A stretch of DNA of 62,334 nt from an uncultured Lachnospiraceae bacterium (GTDB taxonomy: Bacteria > Bacillota > Clostridia > Lachnospirales > Lachnospiraceae): contig CATOJE010000010.1 of the NCBI GenBank assembly GCA_951800145.1, positions 1 through 62,334 on the forward strand. Reading direction: 5' to 3'. Below are positions 1 to 7,458 of the stretch, piece by piece. Within the stretch, counting starts at the first letter, position 1. Every line of letters starts with the position of its first letter. A program made the translations under genes and the position numbers. The notes beneath the pieces are model-generated. The model did not search any database, had not been told where the DNA came from, and saw nothing but the letters and a program-made list of their open reading frames with translations.

Positions 1-495
1 TTATGCGTCCGCTACGCTTTCGGCGGAGCGAGAGCGCGGTGACGTTGGGACCCGGCCTGACGCGGGCGTAGCCTTCTGGCGAATATGCGCCTGCATCTTC
101 CCCCGCCCCTTGCGACTCCTAACGGGCTGCAAAACACTTGGCCAGAGATTCCCAGAAGGATCGGTAGTATACTTAGCCAGAGACTCCTAGCGGGCTTGGA
201 AATACACTTGGCCAGAGATCTCCTAGGTATCCGCGACTCACCTAAATAGCAACTTCACGTTTTGCACAACATGGAAAACCCCACTCTCAAAGGGCTCAAA
301 AAACCTTTTGCTTCCAGCATCATAACGTTGAGTGTAACAGTAACTAAATTTTCAAATCAAAGGGACATAAGATTGATATTCCCGGGCCATTATGATAAAG
401 TGGATGTAAATCTTTAGGAATGCAAGCTCGGAGTCTCTTCGCATTTGCCTTTGGGGAGAGATTTCGAGAGCACATTGGAATGATAAGGAGAATGC
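1..495. other. Non-coding stretch upstream of rtcB
   Basis: I see no convincing gene here. The first 130 bases are GC-rich and repeat-like. They are followed by a 35-bp tandem repeat (136-240) and by a segment ending around 300 whose pieces recur near 55650. The last 20 bases carry the ribosome site of rtcB (AAGGAG, then ATG at 496). A longer reading frame on the minus strand overlaps the rtcB start but has no recognisable protein features and is treated as a shadow. Confidence 0.6.
136..240. repeat. 35-bp tandem repeat, three degenerate copies
   Basis: Three consecutive 35-bp units begin at 136, 171 and 206, each opening with a variant of ACTTGGCCAGAGAT. The second unit contains GACTCCTAGCGGGCT, nearly repeating GACTCCTAACGGGCT at 114-128. 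The unit length is constant but the second half of each unit has diverged. No function is evident; it is part of the intergenic repeat family seen again near 55650. Confidence 0.7.
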
Positions 496-1701
496 ATGCT
501 TGAATTAAAAGGAACGTATAATGAAGCGAAAATTTTTACCGATGTGGTGGATGAGGCATCCATTGCCCAGGTGAAGCTGCTATTGAACCAGGAATTTACT
601 GCCGGGAGCCGGATCCGGATGATGCCGGATATCCACGCCGGGGCCGGATGCACCATCGGGACCACTATGACTATCTCAGATAAGGTGGTGCCGAACCTGG
701 TGGGAGTGGACATCGGCTGCGGGATGGAGGTTGTCAAGGTAAAGGAAAAGCATATGGAGCTGCAGAAGCTGGATAAGCTGATTTATGAGAAAATTCCCTC
801 TGGCTTCGATGTGAGAGAAAAGACACACCGGTATTTTGATGAGGTGGATTTAAGGGAGCTTTACTGCTACTATCACATAAACCCGGAACGGGCGGAGAAA
901 AGCCTGGGAACTCTGGGAGGAGGGAACCACTTTATCGAGGTGGATCGGGATGAGGACGGAGGCTTATATCTGGTGGTCCATTCCGGCAGCCGCCATCTGG
1001 GGCTGGAGGTAGCCGGGTATTACCAGGAGGAGGGCTTTCAGGAACTGAACAGCCCGGATAAGCAGGAGGTGGACAGGCTGATCCAGGAGCTGAGGGCTCA
1101 GGGGAAGGAGAAGGAGATACAGAAAAGCCTCAGGGCGTTAAAGCGGAGGAAGAAGACCGATATCCCGAAGAACCTGACCTATGTGTCCGGAGAGCTTTTT
1201 AAGCAGTATATCCATGACATGAAGCTTGTGCAGCACTATGCCAGCCTGAACCGCCAGGCCATAATGGACGAAATGCTTAAAGGGATGAAGCTCCATGTGG
1301 CGGAGCAGTTTACCACTATCCATAATTACATCGATACAGAGGAAATGATCCTGCGGAAAGGGGCCGTGTCGGCAAAACAGGGGGAGAGGCTGCTGATCCC
1401 TATGAATATGCGGGATGGGTCGCTGATCTGTGTTGGCAAGGGAAATGAGGACTGGAATCAGTCGGCGCCTCACGGAGCCGGGAGGCTGATGAGCCGATCC
1501 GCGGCAAAGCAGTCCTTTACTGTGTCGGAGTTTAAGAAACAGATGAAAGGGATATATTCCACCTCCATCAGTCAGGGAACCTTGGATGAATGCCCCATGG
1601 CTTATAAGGGGATGGAGGACATTGTGGGGAATATTTCTGATACGGTGACTGTGGAGAGGGTTATCCGGCCGGTTTATAATTTTAAGGCTGGAGGGGATTG
1701 A
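496..1701 (+). CDS. rtcB: RtcB-family RNA ligase
   Basis: A 401-residue RtcB protein, the GTP- and Mn2+-dependent ligase that joins RNA 2',3'-cyclic phosphate (or 3'-phosphate) ends to 5'-OH ends in RNA repair or tRNA healing. Visible family signatures are MPDIHAGAGCTIG near the N-terminus, GVDIGCGM with the metal-binding Cys, LGGGNHFIEV, VHSGSRHLG, and the C-terminal APHGAGRLMSRS block holding the His that becomes guanylated. The length is normal for the short bacterial form. ATG at 496 follows AAGGAG by a good spacing. The next gene is decayed, and no RtcR-type sigma54 regulator or RtcA is adjacent, so it looks like a stand-alone gene. Cytosolic. Confidence 0.93.
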   Translation: MLELKGTYNEAKIFTDVVDEASIAQVKLLLNQEFTAGSRIRMMPDIHAGAGCTIGTTMTISDKVVPNLVGVDIGCGMEVVKVKEKHMELQKLDKLIYEKIPSGFDVREKTHRYFDEVDLRELYCYYHINPERAEKSLGTLGGGNHFIEVDRDEDGGLYLVVHSGSRHLGLEVAGYYQEEGFQELNSPDKQEVDRLIQELRAQGKEKEIQKSLRALKRRKKTDIPKNLTYVSGELFKQYIHDMKLVQHYASLNRQAIMDEMLKGMKLHVAEQFTTIHNYIDTEEMILRKGAVSAKQGERLLIPMNMRDGSLICVGKGNEDWNQSAPHGAGRLMSRSAAKQSFTVSEFKKQMKGIYSTSISQGTLDECPMAYKGMEDIVGNISDTVTVERVIRPVYNFKAGGD

Positions 1702-1737
1702 AGATTGTGTGGCAGGGTATAATCAAGATGAGGTATT

Positions 1738-2517
1738 GTGGTAGAAATTGTTAGTGTGGACAATCATATTGTGGATTGCTTAGATGATTGTGGCAGGCCC
1801 AATCATATACTTATTATGCATGTTTATCCCAGCGCGCAGCTTCATGCTAATCAGGCAGATGAAGTATTTTATCGTGTTGGAGATAAGTCAAAAAAGATGA
1901 ATTTCGAACAACGCATGCGTCTTTTGTATGCTAAGGGCGGACGTTATTTCGAAAATGTCCCGGTATGTGATGCGGCACTGGATAATATCGATTGGAAATT
2001 TGCAAAAGAATATACAGCAAGAATTGGATATAATAAGGGGCCGGCAGAATATTTATACAACAATAAAGATTTTATTGTAACGCGAAATGGCCGGGAAGAG
2101 ATTAGCAGTGCAGCAATTCTTCTTTTTGGCATAAATCCGCAGCGTTTTTTTCAAAGAGCACGTGTACGTTTTATTCGCTATGAGGGTACAGAAGCCAAAG
2201 TCGGTACAGAAATGAATGTGGTAAAGGATGTGATCTTTGAAGGAAAAATTTTAGACATGGTGCAGAAATCACTGGAATTTGTGAAGGGCCAAATGAAAGA
2301 ATATACCTTTCTCGGTCAGGATGGACGTTTTGTCACCATACCGGAACTTCCGGAGTTTTGCTGGACGGAGCTTATTGTGAATGCGATTGGGCATCGTGAT
2401 TACAGCATTGTAGGAACAGACATCCAAATAAAAATGTTTGATGACCATTTTACAGTAGAAAGCCCTGGCACCTTGCCAGGACTGGTACGAACCAATAATA
2501 TCCGTGAGATTCTATAG
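1738..2517 (+). pseudogene. Schlafen/AlbA-type ATP-binding regulator, 5' and 3' truncated
   Basis: This reads as 259 residues from a GTG. It matches the middle of the widespread bacterial AlbA_2 (Schlafen-fold) plus HATPase_c_4 family, often annotated as RecG-like or transcriptional regulator. Family landmarks are HVYPSAQLHANQADEVFYRVG (end of the AlbA_2 domain), RVRFIRYEGTE, and the GHKL-like segment WTELIVNAIGHRDYS...FTVESPGTLPG. The first part of AlbA_2 is absent. The reading runs into a stop exactly where tnpB sequence begins (about 2514). The missing winged-helix end of the same family is found beyond the insertion at 2922-3071. This is therefore one gene broken into two pieces with the middle lost. 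A residual product is possible but would lack the end of the ATPase domain. Confidence 0.85.
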
Positions 2518-2795
2518 TAAAAAATCATCATTTGGCAAAGTCCATAAGTGATGTATCGTGGTATGAGCTGACAAGGCAGTTAGAGTATAAGGCAAAGTGG
2601 AATGGCAGGGAGTATATTAAGATAGATACATTCTATGCGAGTAGTCAGTTATGTTCCGTTTGTGGAAATCAAAATACAGAGACGAAAAACCTGTCAATAA
2701 GGGAATGGGTATGTCCTGTCTGTGGCACAACGCATGACCGAGATATCAATGCAGCGAAGAATATATTGGCAGAGGGATTAAGACAGATAGCATAA
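2517..2795 (+). pseudogene. tnpB: TnpB (RNA-guided nuclease) C-terminal fragment
   Basis: The frame opens within [18 protein letters not shown], the conserved stretch before the zinc ribbon of TnpB. It continues through [11 protein letters not shown]...[19 protein letters not shown], which gives four zinc-binding Cys in two CxxC pairs and the last catalytic Asp (DRD) of the RuvC-like nuclease. The remaining length is about 92 codons against roughly 370-400 for whole TnpB. The wedge domain, RuvC I and RuvC II residues are gone. An internal TTG at 2532 could start an 87-residue peptide. TnpB normally uses a guide RNA made from the right end of its own element; this copy cannot cleave DNA. Confidence 0.9.
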
Positions 2796-2909
2796 AAGAA
2801 ATACTTATAGGGCAGGAACTGCCCGAATTAACGCCTGTGGAGATAGTAGGTTACGAGGTCTGTGAAGCAGGAAGCCCATTGGCTTTAGACAATGGGTAGT
2901 TCACTTTTT
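2796..2909 (+). ncRNA. Candidate omega RNA scaffold / IS right end
   Basis: In IS605-type elements the guide (omega) RNA overlaps the 3' end of tnpB and ends at the right-end boundary, with flanking DNA as guide. Here the post-tnpB stretch is intact and ends in the right-end hairpin (2875-2896) and TAGTTCAC. If the boundary is at about 2905, the guide would be the sequence just after it, which is host DNA leading into the broken gene. Whether it is transcribed cannot be seen. The call rests on position and the hairpin, not on a covariance search. Confidence 0.45.
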
Positions 2910-2921
2910 GCACGGGTATGA

Positions 2922-3071
2922 ATACAGACTGAAATGCTGGATTTTCTTGGATTATCAGACAGAAAGCATTTTAAGAGAAAATATTTAAAGCTGCTTTTGG
3001 ATGCCGGACAGCTGACCAGGACAATTCCGGATAAGCCTAGCAGCCGGAATCAAAAATATGTAAGGATATAA
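2922..3071 (+). pseudogene. Winged-helix C-terminus of the disrupted ATPase gene
   Basis: About 49 codons, open after a TGA at 2919-2921 and ending in TAA at 3069-3071. They encode EMLDFLGLSDRKHFKRKY followed by IPDKPSSRNQKYVRI. This is the characteristic last helix-turn-helix of the AlbA_2/HATPase_c_4 family, in which LGLxDRKHF and IPDKPxSxxQKY are nearly invariant. It is the missing end of the gene at 1738-2517, on the same strand. The intervening part of the host gene was lost when the IS remnant took its place. Confidence 0.8.
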
Positions 3072-3075
3072 AAAT

Positions 3076-3130
3076 CGTAACAGTTCCGATGGGGTATCTT
3101 CTTGCCCGTCTGCGCCGGACAAGAAGATGG
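3076..3130. repeat. Dispersed palindromic intergenic repeat, copy 1
   Basis: The sequence GTAACAGTTC, then TTCTTGCCCGTCTGCGCCGG, matches the reverse complement of 32383-32432 almost base for base. It also shares the GACGGGCA / GCCCGTC core and the GTAAC(A/T)GTTC end with 51455-51516. All three copies lie just after a gene end. It resembles a REP-like or mRNA 3'-end element rather than coding sequence. Confidence 0.7.
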
Positions 3131-3175
3131 GATATCTATCCGATGTGGAATTTGAGAGTGATTTTAAATGATGGC

Positions 3176-4183
3176 TTACAGCAGAATAATCTGATGCTTC
3201 CTGCATTCCTCACGCATTTTTTGGGGCCACAGGCTGGCCTGCACCTCGCCGATATGGGCCCGGTCTAATAGGAGCATGCAGAGCCTGGACTGGCCGATCC
3301 CGCCGCCGATGGTGCAGGGCAGCTGGCCGCTTAAGAGCATTTGATGGTAGGGAAGGCTGGCGCGCTCCTCGCAGCCGGCCTTTTTTAATTGCTCCATAAG
3401 GGAGGTCTCATCGACCCGGATTCCCATGCTGGAGATCTCCAGGGCACAGTCTAAGGTGTCAAACCAGAAGAGGATATCACCGTTCAGCCTCCAGTCATCA
3501 TAGTCCGGGGCGCGGCCGTCGTGGGGCTTGCCGCTTGCCAGCTTATCGCCGATCTGCATCAGGAAGACACAGCCGTGCTCTTTTGTAATGAGATTTTCCC
3601 GCTCCTTGGAGGTCTTATCCGGATACATATCCTCCAGCTCCTGGGAGGTGATAAAGAAAATGTCATCCGGCAGGTGCTTTACCGCATGGGGATATTTGTA
3701 CCAAACCTCATGCTCCATGTGCTTTATGATCTTAAATAGCCGGCGGACCACATCCTTTAAGGTCTCCACAGTCCGCTCCTCTCTGGTGATCACCATCTCC
3801 CAGTCCCACTGATCTACATAGCAGGAATGGAGGTTATCCAAGGTCTCATCCCGGCGGATGGCATTCATATTCGTATAAAGGCCCTCCCCAGGCTGGAAAC
3901 CGTATTCCTTTAAAGCCATTCGCTTCCATTTCGCAAGGGAGTGCACCACCTCCATGGTCTCATCCGGGATATCAGCCATGTCGAACTGGACAGGGCGCTC
4001 CACGCCGTTTAGATTATCATTTAAACCACTGCTTTTTTCCACGAAAAGAGGGGCGGAGATCCGCTCAAAGTTCATCTGCCGTCCAAGCTCCTTCTGGAAG
4101 GTGTCTCGTATGTATTTGATGGCATCTTGGGTTTCCCGGATGGTAAGACGGGGGTCATAACCCGGGGGGATAATAAGGTTCAT
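3176..4183 (-). CDS. asnA: Aspartate--ammonia ligase
   Basis: AsnA makes asparagine from aspartate, ammonia and ATP (AMP-forming), using a class II aminoacyl-tRNA-synthetase-like fold. The 335-residue reading beginning [13 protein letters not shown] has the expected length. It shows the family blocks [55 protein letters not shown], and the C-terminal [14 protein letters not shown] motif 3. The start at 4183 is preferred because CAGGAGGA (4190-4197) sits 7 bases upstream; the in-frame ATG at 4189 directly abuts that site, and earlier ones add residues foreign to the family. It is a single-gene unit with a candidate promoter at 4264-4292. Cytosolic. Confidence 0.95.
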   Translation of the reverse strand: MNLIIPPGYDPRLTIRETQDAIKYIRDTFQKELGRQMNFERISAPLFVEKSSGLNDNLNGVERPVQFDMADIPDETMEVVHSLAKWKRMALKEYGFQPGEGLYTNMNAIRRDETLDNLHSCYVDQWDWEMVITREERTVETLKDVVRRLFKIIKHMEHEVWYKYPHAVKHLPDDIFFITSQELEDMYPDKTSKERENLITKEHGCVFLMQIGDKLASGKPHDGRAPDYDDWRLNGDILFWFDTLDCALEISSMGIRVDETSLMEQLKKAGCEERASLPYHQMLLSGQLPCTIGGGIGQSRLCMLLLDRAHIGEVQASLWPQKMREECRKHQIILL

Positions 4184-4263
4184 CGTCATTCCTCCTGACA
4201 TTTTAATGTGATGGCCGTTGCCGGACACCGCCTGGCAAGGGTGAGCGGTAACTGTCATCCATT

Positions 4264-4292
4264 ATCCTACCATCATCGGCTTTTCTGTGCAA
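4264..4292 (-). promoter_or_regulatory. Candidate sigma-A promoter of asnA
   Basis: On the minus strand TTGCAC (4287-4292) is followed after 17 bases by TAGGAT (4264-4269), giving a leader of roughly 75 bases before the asnA ATG. It matches the vegetative consensus well at -35 and moderately at -10. No operator or riboswitch is evident. Confidence 0.5.
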
Positions 4293-4303
4293 CTGTTTTC
4301 TTT

Positions 4304-4480
4304 GTCACGGTTCACAGGCAGTATCCCGCGAGGCGTTTGACCCATAGGGCCCGATGCCTGTGAAGGAAATTCACAGGTAGCAGGCCCCTTGGGTCAAATC
4401 CGAGGGCAGCGGCGCCAAAATGGACAGAATGGCCATTTTGTGTGCATTCTGTTGCTGTGAACGGCAAGGCCGTGAACCGT
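4304..4480. repeat. MITE-like structured repeat, copy A
   Basis: A gene-free element with near-perfect terminal inverted ends: GTCACGGTTCAC at 4304 against GTGAACCGTAAC near 4470. Inside are further paired arms: GTTTGACCCATAGGGCCC against GGCCCCTTGGGTCAAATC, and two CCTGTGAA / TTCACAGG segments. Its right part, with GCGCCAAAATGGACAGAATG and GCATTCTGTTGCTGTGAACG, is repeated as the reverse complement at 28013-28080. The structure and the second copy suggest a non-autonomous mobile repeat or a structured RNA. The rest of the 4259-4568 gap holds only the asnA promoter. Confidence 0.7.
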
Positions 4481-4568
4481 AACAAGGTCACAGGAGGCTC
4501 GAGGATTTAACCGGCGGCCGGATGACAAATCCACCCGTCTCCGGTATAATCATAAGGCGTACGAATGC

Positions 4569-4901
4569 TTAAAGGGGAGGCTGCATCTTGGTCTGTGCAT
4601 GCAGCAGCTCCTTAGCGGTATGGATCAGGTAATCCTGAAGAGCCGGGGATAATTCATCAAAAATCGCAAAGAATTCCCTCTGCTTTCTATCGCTTTCAAT
4701 AAACATCTCTCCATCACCGGTGCGCAGCCAGTGCTCATTAACACAGAACTGGGAGCAGATGGCCTTAATATTCTGCTCTGTCACAGTAGCATCCTTTTTT
4801 TCCATATAGCTGATGGCGTTCTGCTTCAGCCCGATCCTATCGGCAAATTCTTTCTGGCTTAGCTCAAGCGCCTTTCTCAATTCACGAATACGAGCGTTCA
4901 T
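4569..4901 (-). CDS. XRE-family helix-turn-helix repressor
   Basis: A 110-residue protein with an N-terminal Cro/CI-type HTH (RELRKALELSQKEFADRIGLKQNAISYMEKKD, residues about 5-37). A short C-terminal part includes HWLRTGDGEMF, common in phage- and ICE-type XRE regulators of Clostridia. It is transcribed away from the small gene at 5052 and the recombinase homologue at 5294. The shared intergenic region holds two palindromes, each lying in the spacer of a promoter, as expected for a repressor that controls both itself and the opposite transcript. GGAGG lies 7 bases before the ATG. The DNA target is inferred, not shown. Confidence 0.88.
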   Translation of the reverse strand: MNARIRELRKALELSQKEFADRIGLKQNAISYMEKKDATVTEQNIKAICSQFCVNEHWLRTGDGEMFIESDRKQREFFAIFDELSPALQDYLIHTAKELLHAQTKMQPPL

Positions 4902-4919
4902 TTCATTACCTCCAAAGCC

Positions 4920-4948
4920 ATGATATCAATCAATGATTGGGAAGTCAA
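4920..4948 (-). promoter_or_regulatory. XRE gene promoter with operator O1
   Basis: On the minus strand TTGACT (4943-4948), a 17-base spacer and TATCAT (4920-4925) form a good sigma-A promoter. The spacer contains the palindrome CAATCA-A-TGATTG (4927-4939). Transcription would start about 12 bases before the start codon, so the leader is very short, with the ribosome site at its 5' edge. Autorepression by the XRE protein is the simplest reading. Confidence 0.65.
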
Positions 4949-4968
4949 GGAAAAACAAATGAAATCCA

Positions 4969-4997
4969 TTGACAATAATCAATTATTGATTTATAGT
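4969..4997 (+). promoter_or_regulatory. Rightward promoter with operator O2
   Basis: TTGACA (4969-4974), a 17-base spacer and TATAGT (4992-4997) form a near-consensus promoter pointing to the 48-residue gene and the recombinase homologue. The palindrome CAATAAT-CA-ATTATTG (4973-4988) fills the spacer, so a bound dimer would block RNA polymerase. It is related in sequence to O1 (CAAT...ATTG arms). This promoter may also feed the polysaccharide genes, as no strong terminator is seen before 6231. Confidence 0.7.
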
Positions 4998-5051
4998 AAA
5001 ACAATAAAATCAATAACAGATAATAACGAAAAATATTAGGAGGTAGCATCC

Positions 5052-5198
5052 GTGGGAAATAGAAAAAATGATATGCAAATTATCTTTGCTGAGCTTTCGG
5101 AAAAGAACAAAGACATCATGCTGCTGGTAGCGAAGGGGATGAAAGCAGCACAGGAAACAGCGAAGCAGTTGTACTCCCCGCCGAAACCGACGGCGTAA
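5052..5198 (+). CDS. Small protein of the XRE/recombinase module (48 aa)
   Basis: A short gene that starts with GTG 8 bases after AGGAGG (5038-5043) and ends in TAA. The product begins MGNRKNDMQIIFAELSEKNK and continues DIMLLVAKGMKAAQETAKQ, a single charged helix-forming region followed by a Pro-rich end. No signal peptide or membrane segment. It is the first gene under the O2-controlled promoter and lies directly opposite the XRE gene. I do not recognise a domain. It could be an antagonist or partner of the repressor or of the recombinase homologue; this is inference from position only. Confidence 0.7.
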   Translation: MGNRKNDMQIIFAELSEKNKDIMLLVAKGMKAAQETAKQLYSPPKPTA

Positions 5199-5293
5199 CA
5201 GAACCGGGAAAAACAGGCAGAGGATTGGGAATGGCTGTTTGCGAAAGGAGACAGGAATGTCCAACAGCGATTCCCAGGCAAGGAGGCAGATAA

Positions 5294-6211
5294 GTGAAAG
5301 GGAAGGCAAGGGCAGAAGCCGGACTCCAGGGTCAGGGCCAAGGCCAGAGCAATGCCATAAGCCCGATGGAAGGCAGATGCCGGATTGAGGATTTTATCCG
5401 AACACAGGTTACGGGGCGGGGGCTGGACGAGCGGACAGAAAAGGCCTATCGGCAGGATCTGGAGCATTTTTATCAGTGGATGGAGCAGAGCTCGGAAGGC
5501 GGTATAGGGACAGAGGGGGAGTGGAGCCAGGAAAGGAAAATGGAGAATTATCTCACCTTTCTTTCCAGGGAACGGGGACTGCGCACTTCTACGATTATCA
5601 GAAAGCATAAGGTTTTTACCTACTATCTGTCTTACCTGGTGCAGACAGGAAGCCTTCCGGAGTGCCGCGCCCTAATCCTGCCCGCCCAGGCTGGCACTGA
5701 ATGCAAGAAGCCCCGGGAGAGCGGATCCATGTCAAAATATGAAGTGGACGCTCTCTTTCAGGCGGCAGAGATGGAATACAAGCATCTTGACAGCGATTTT
5801 CGAAAGCGGGTCTGCCTTCGGGATCTGGTGATGCTGGAGCTGCTTTTCTACCACAGGATAGAGGTCAGCGAGCTTTTGCGCCTGGAAGCCTCAGACTATG
5901 ACCGGAGGACGGGAACTCTTTTTCTGTGCAGAAAGCGGGGGAAGGAGAGGAAGGTCTATGTGTTTTCTAAGCTGGTAAGGGGGCATATGGAAAAGTGGCT
6001 GGGGGAGCGGGATTATTTTGAACGGGATAATGAGTACCATAACCGTATGTTCCTTTCTAAGCTGGGGAGGCCGCTGTCTATGAAAATGGTGATCAATGTG
6101 GTGGACAAGTACCGGCAGCTGGCGGGGATTCAGAAGGCGGTTACGCCTAAGGATTTGAAGAATAGTATGGAGAGGTATGGGAGGGAATTGGTGATGGAGA
6201 GGTGCAGTTAA
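5294..6211 (+). CDS. Tyrosine-recombinase homologue lacking catalytic residues
   Basis: A 305-residue protein from GTG, 7 bases after AGGAGG. It has an N-terminal core-binding (SAM-like) domain (DERTEKAYRQDLEHFYQWM...) and a XerD-like catalytic fold (MLELLFYHRIEVSELLRLEASDYD, then a beta region ending RKRGKERKVYVF). At the first catalytic Arg (normally G-L-R-V-S-E-L) the protein reads R-I-E-V-S-E-L. The HxxR box is replaced by TPKDLKNSMERYG. The protein stops before the second His and the nucleophilic Tyr. DNA binding is plausible but strand exchange is not. It sits at the GC boundary of the polysaccharide island, as the last gene before it. Alternatives are a decayed integrase or a repurposed regulator. 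Confidence 0.8.
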   Translation: MKGKARAEAGLQGQGQGQSNAISPMEGRCRIEDFIRTQVTGRGLDERTEKAYRQDLEHFYQWMEQSSEGGIGTEGEWSQERKMENYLTFLSRERGLRTSTIIRKHKVFTYYLSYLVQTGSLPECRALILPAQAGTECKKPRESGSMSKYEVDALFQAAEMEYKHLDSDFRKRVCLRDLVMLELLFYHRIEVSELLRLEASDYDRRTGTLFLCRKRGKERKVYVFSKLVRGHMEKWLGERDYFERDNEYHNRMFLSKLGRPLSMKMVINVVDKYRQLAGIQKAVTPKDLKNSMERYGRELVMERCS

Positions 6212-6230
6212 GAGAGGTTGGTTCTAAAAG

Positions 6231-7409
6231 TTGAAAAAAATAGAACGAATACAGCATGTATTTATTGTTGGCTCTAAGGGGATACCAGGTGCTTACGGTG
6301 GATATGAAACGTTTGTAGATAAGCTGACCGAATATCATCAAGAAATTTCTGGATTGCAATATCATGTGGCATGTAAAGGCAAGGGACGAGGAGATTTCAT
6401 ATATCATAATGCTCATTGTTTTCAACTCCATGTTCCAGATATCGGTGCAGCTCAGGCGATCCTCTATGATATAGCTGCCTTGCGTCATTGTTGCAGGTAT
6501 ATTAAAGAAAATAATATCAAATCACCGATCATTTATATATTAGCATGCAGAATTGGGTTATTTTCTATTTATTATCAGAAAAGGATACATGCTTTAGGAG
6601 GAAAATTGATCATAAATCCGGATGGACATGAATTTCTTCGGTCAAAGTGGACCCCTCCTGTAAGAATGTATTGGAAATTATCTGAACAGATCATGGTAAA
6701 GCATGCGGATCGGATCATTTGTGACAGTATAAATATCGAGAAGTATATTCATAAGTGTTATGAAAAATATAGGCCATCTACCGCCTATATCGCTTATGGT
6801 GCAGAGCTCAGAAAAAGTCAGCTGGAGAAGGATACCTCAAAATTAGATGAATGGTATAGAGAAAAGAAATTAGCGCGAAAGAGATATTATCTGATCGTGG
6901 GAAGGTTTATTCCAGAAAATAATTATGAGACAATGATAAGAGAATTTATGCAGTCAAGAACAGACAAATATCTGGCAGTTATCACTACTGTAAATGATAG
7001 CTTATTTGTAGAACTTGAGAGGAAGCTGCATTTTAAGGAAGATCCCAGGATCAAATTCGTGGGCACTGTATATGATAAAGAATTATTGATGGAGATTCGA
7101 GAGGGAGCATATGCATATATTCATGGACATGAGGTTGGTGGAACCAATCCAAGTTTATTGGAGGCTTTAGGAAGTACAGAATTAAATTTATTATTAGACG
7201 TAGGGTTTAATAGGGAGGTTGCTGAGGATGGAGCCTTATATTGGACAAAAGAAAAAGGCAGTCTGTCAGATCTTATCGATAAAGCGGAGCAGATGAATAT
7301 TGGAGAAATATATGCTCTGGGAGATAAGGCAAGGAAACGAATTAAACAGTCCTACAGTTGGAATTATATAGCAGATCAGTATAAAAAGCTATTTCTATCT
7401 CTTTTTTGA
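6231..7409 (+). CDS. DUF1972/GT4 rhamnosyltransferase-like protein
   Basis: A 392-residue cytosolic glycosyltransferase, probably the first transferase of the island. Its N-terminus, HVFIVGSKGIPGAYGGYETF, is the hallmark of the DUF1972 group that includes streptococcal Cps2T (beta-1,4-rhamnosyltransferase). The C-terminal half has the GT-B donor site (YLIVGRFIPENNYETMIREF...GHEVGGTNPSLLEALG). The start is TTG at 6231 with a weak AGAGAGG upstream, and an efficient ribosome site is missing. It begins the AT-rich island only 19 bases after the recombinase homologue. The exact sugar is unknown; rhamnose is by analogy only, and no rml genes are present here. Confidence 0.8.
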   Translation: MKKIERIQHVFIVGSKGIPGAYGGYETFVDKLTEYHQEISGLQYHVACKGKGRGDFIYHNAHCFQLHVPDIGAAQAILYDIAALRHCCRYIKENNIKSPIIYILACRIGLFSIYYQKRIHALGGKLIINPDGHEFLRSKWTPPVRMYWKLSEQIMVKHADRIICDSINIEKYIHKCYEKYRPSTAYIAYGAELRKSQLEKDTSKLDEWYREKKLARKRYYLIVGRFIPENNYETMIREFMQSRTDKYLAVITTVNDSLFVELERKLHFKEDPRIKFVGTVYDKELLMEIREGAYAYIHGHEVGGTNPSLLEALGSTELNLLLDVGFNREVAEDGALYWTKEKGSLSDLIDKAEQMNIGEIYALGDKARKRIKQSYSWNYIADQYKKLFLSLF

Positions 7410-7458
7410 GTTGTAAATGAAAAATAAATGCTAAAAGTATTAGAAAAGGTGGAAGACG

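Larger units (their letters stand above)
2514..2909 (+). mobile_element. IS200/IS605-family remnant (tnpB 3' end plus right end)
   Basis: The segment between the two halves of the broken ATPase gene consists of the last third of a tnpB gene followed by a typical right-end sequence of this IS class. The right end has the hairpin CCCATTG / CAATGGG (2875-2881 and 2890-2896, 8-base loop) and then TAGTTCAC. No tnpA, no left end and no tnpB 5' part are present. The element has lost its left side together with part of the host gene. It cannot move by itself. Confidence 0.8.

Noticed and set aside
136..240. 35-bp tandem units as a CRISPR array
   Set aside because: Units are directly adjacent and degenerate without unique spacers, and no cas gene is present.
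414..737. Minus-strand open frame of 107 codons over the rtcB start
   Set aside because: It overlaps the highly conserved start of rtcB on the other strand, has no ribosome site and no recognisable motif.
5257..5390. Short frame starting MSNSDSQARRQISE before the recombinase homologue
   Set aside because: A fair ribosome site exists, but it runs into the recombinase gene in another frame and ends without any protein-like feature; the GTG at 5294 has the better site.
5036..5608. Minus-strand open frame of 190 codons across the 48-aa gene and the recombinase homologue
   Set aside because: It lies opposite two genes with good ribosome sites; its composition is that of an antisense translation and it shows no domain.
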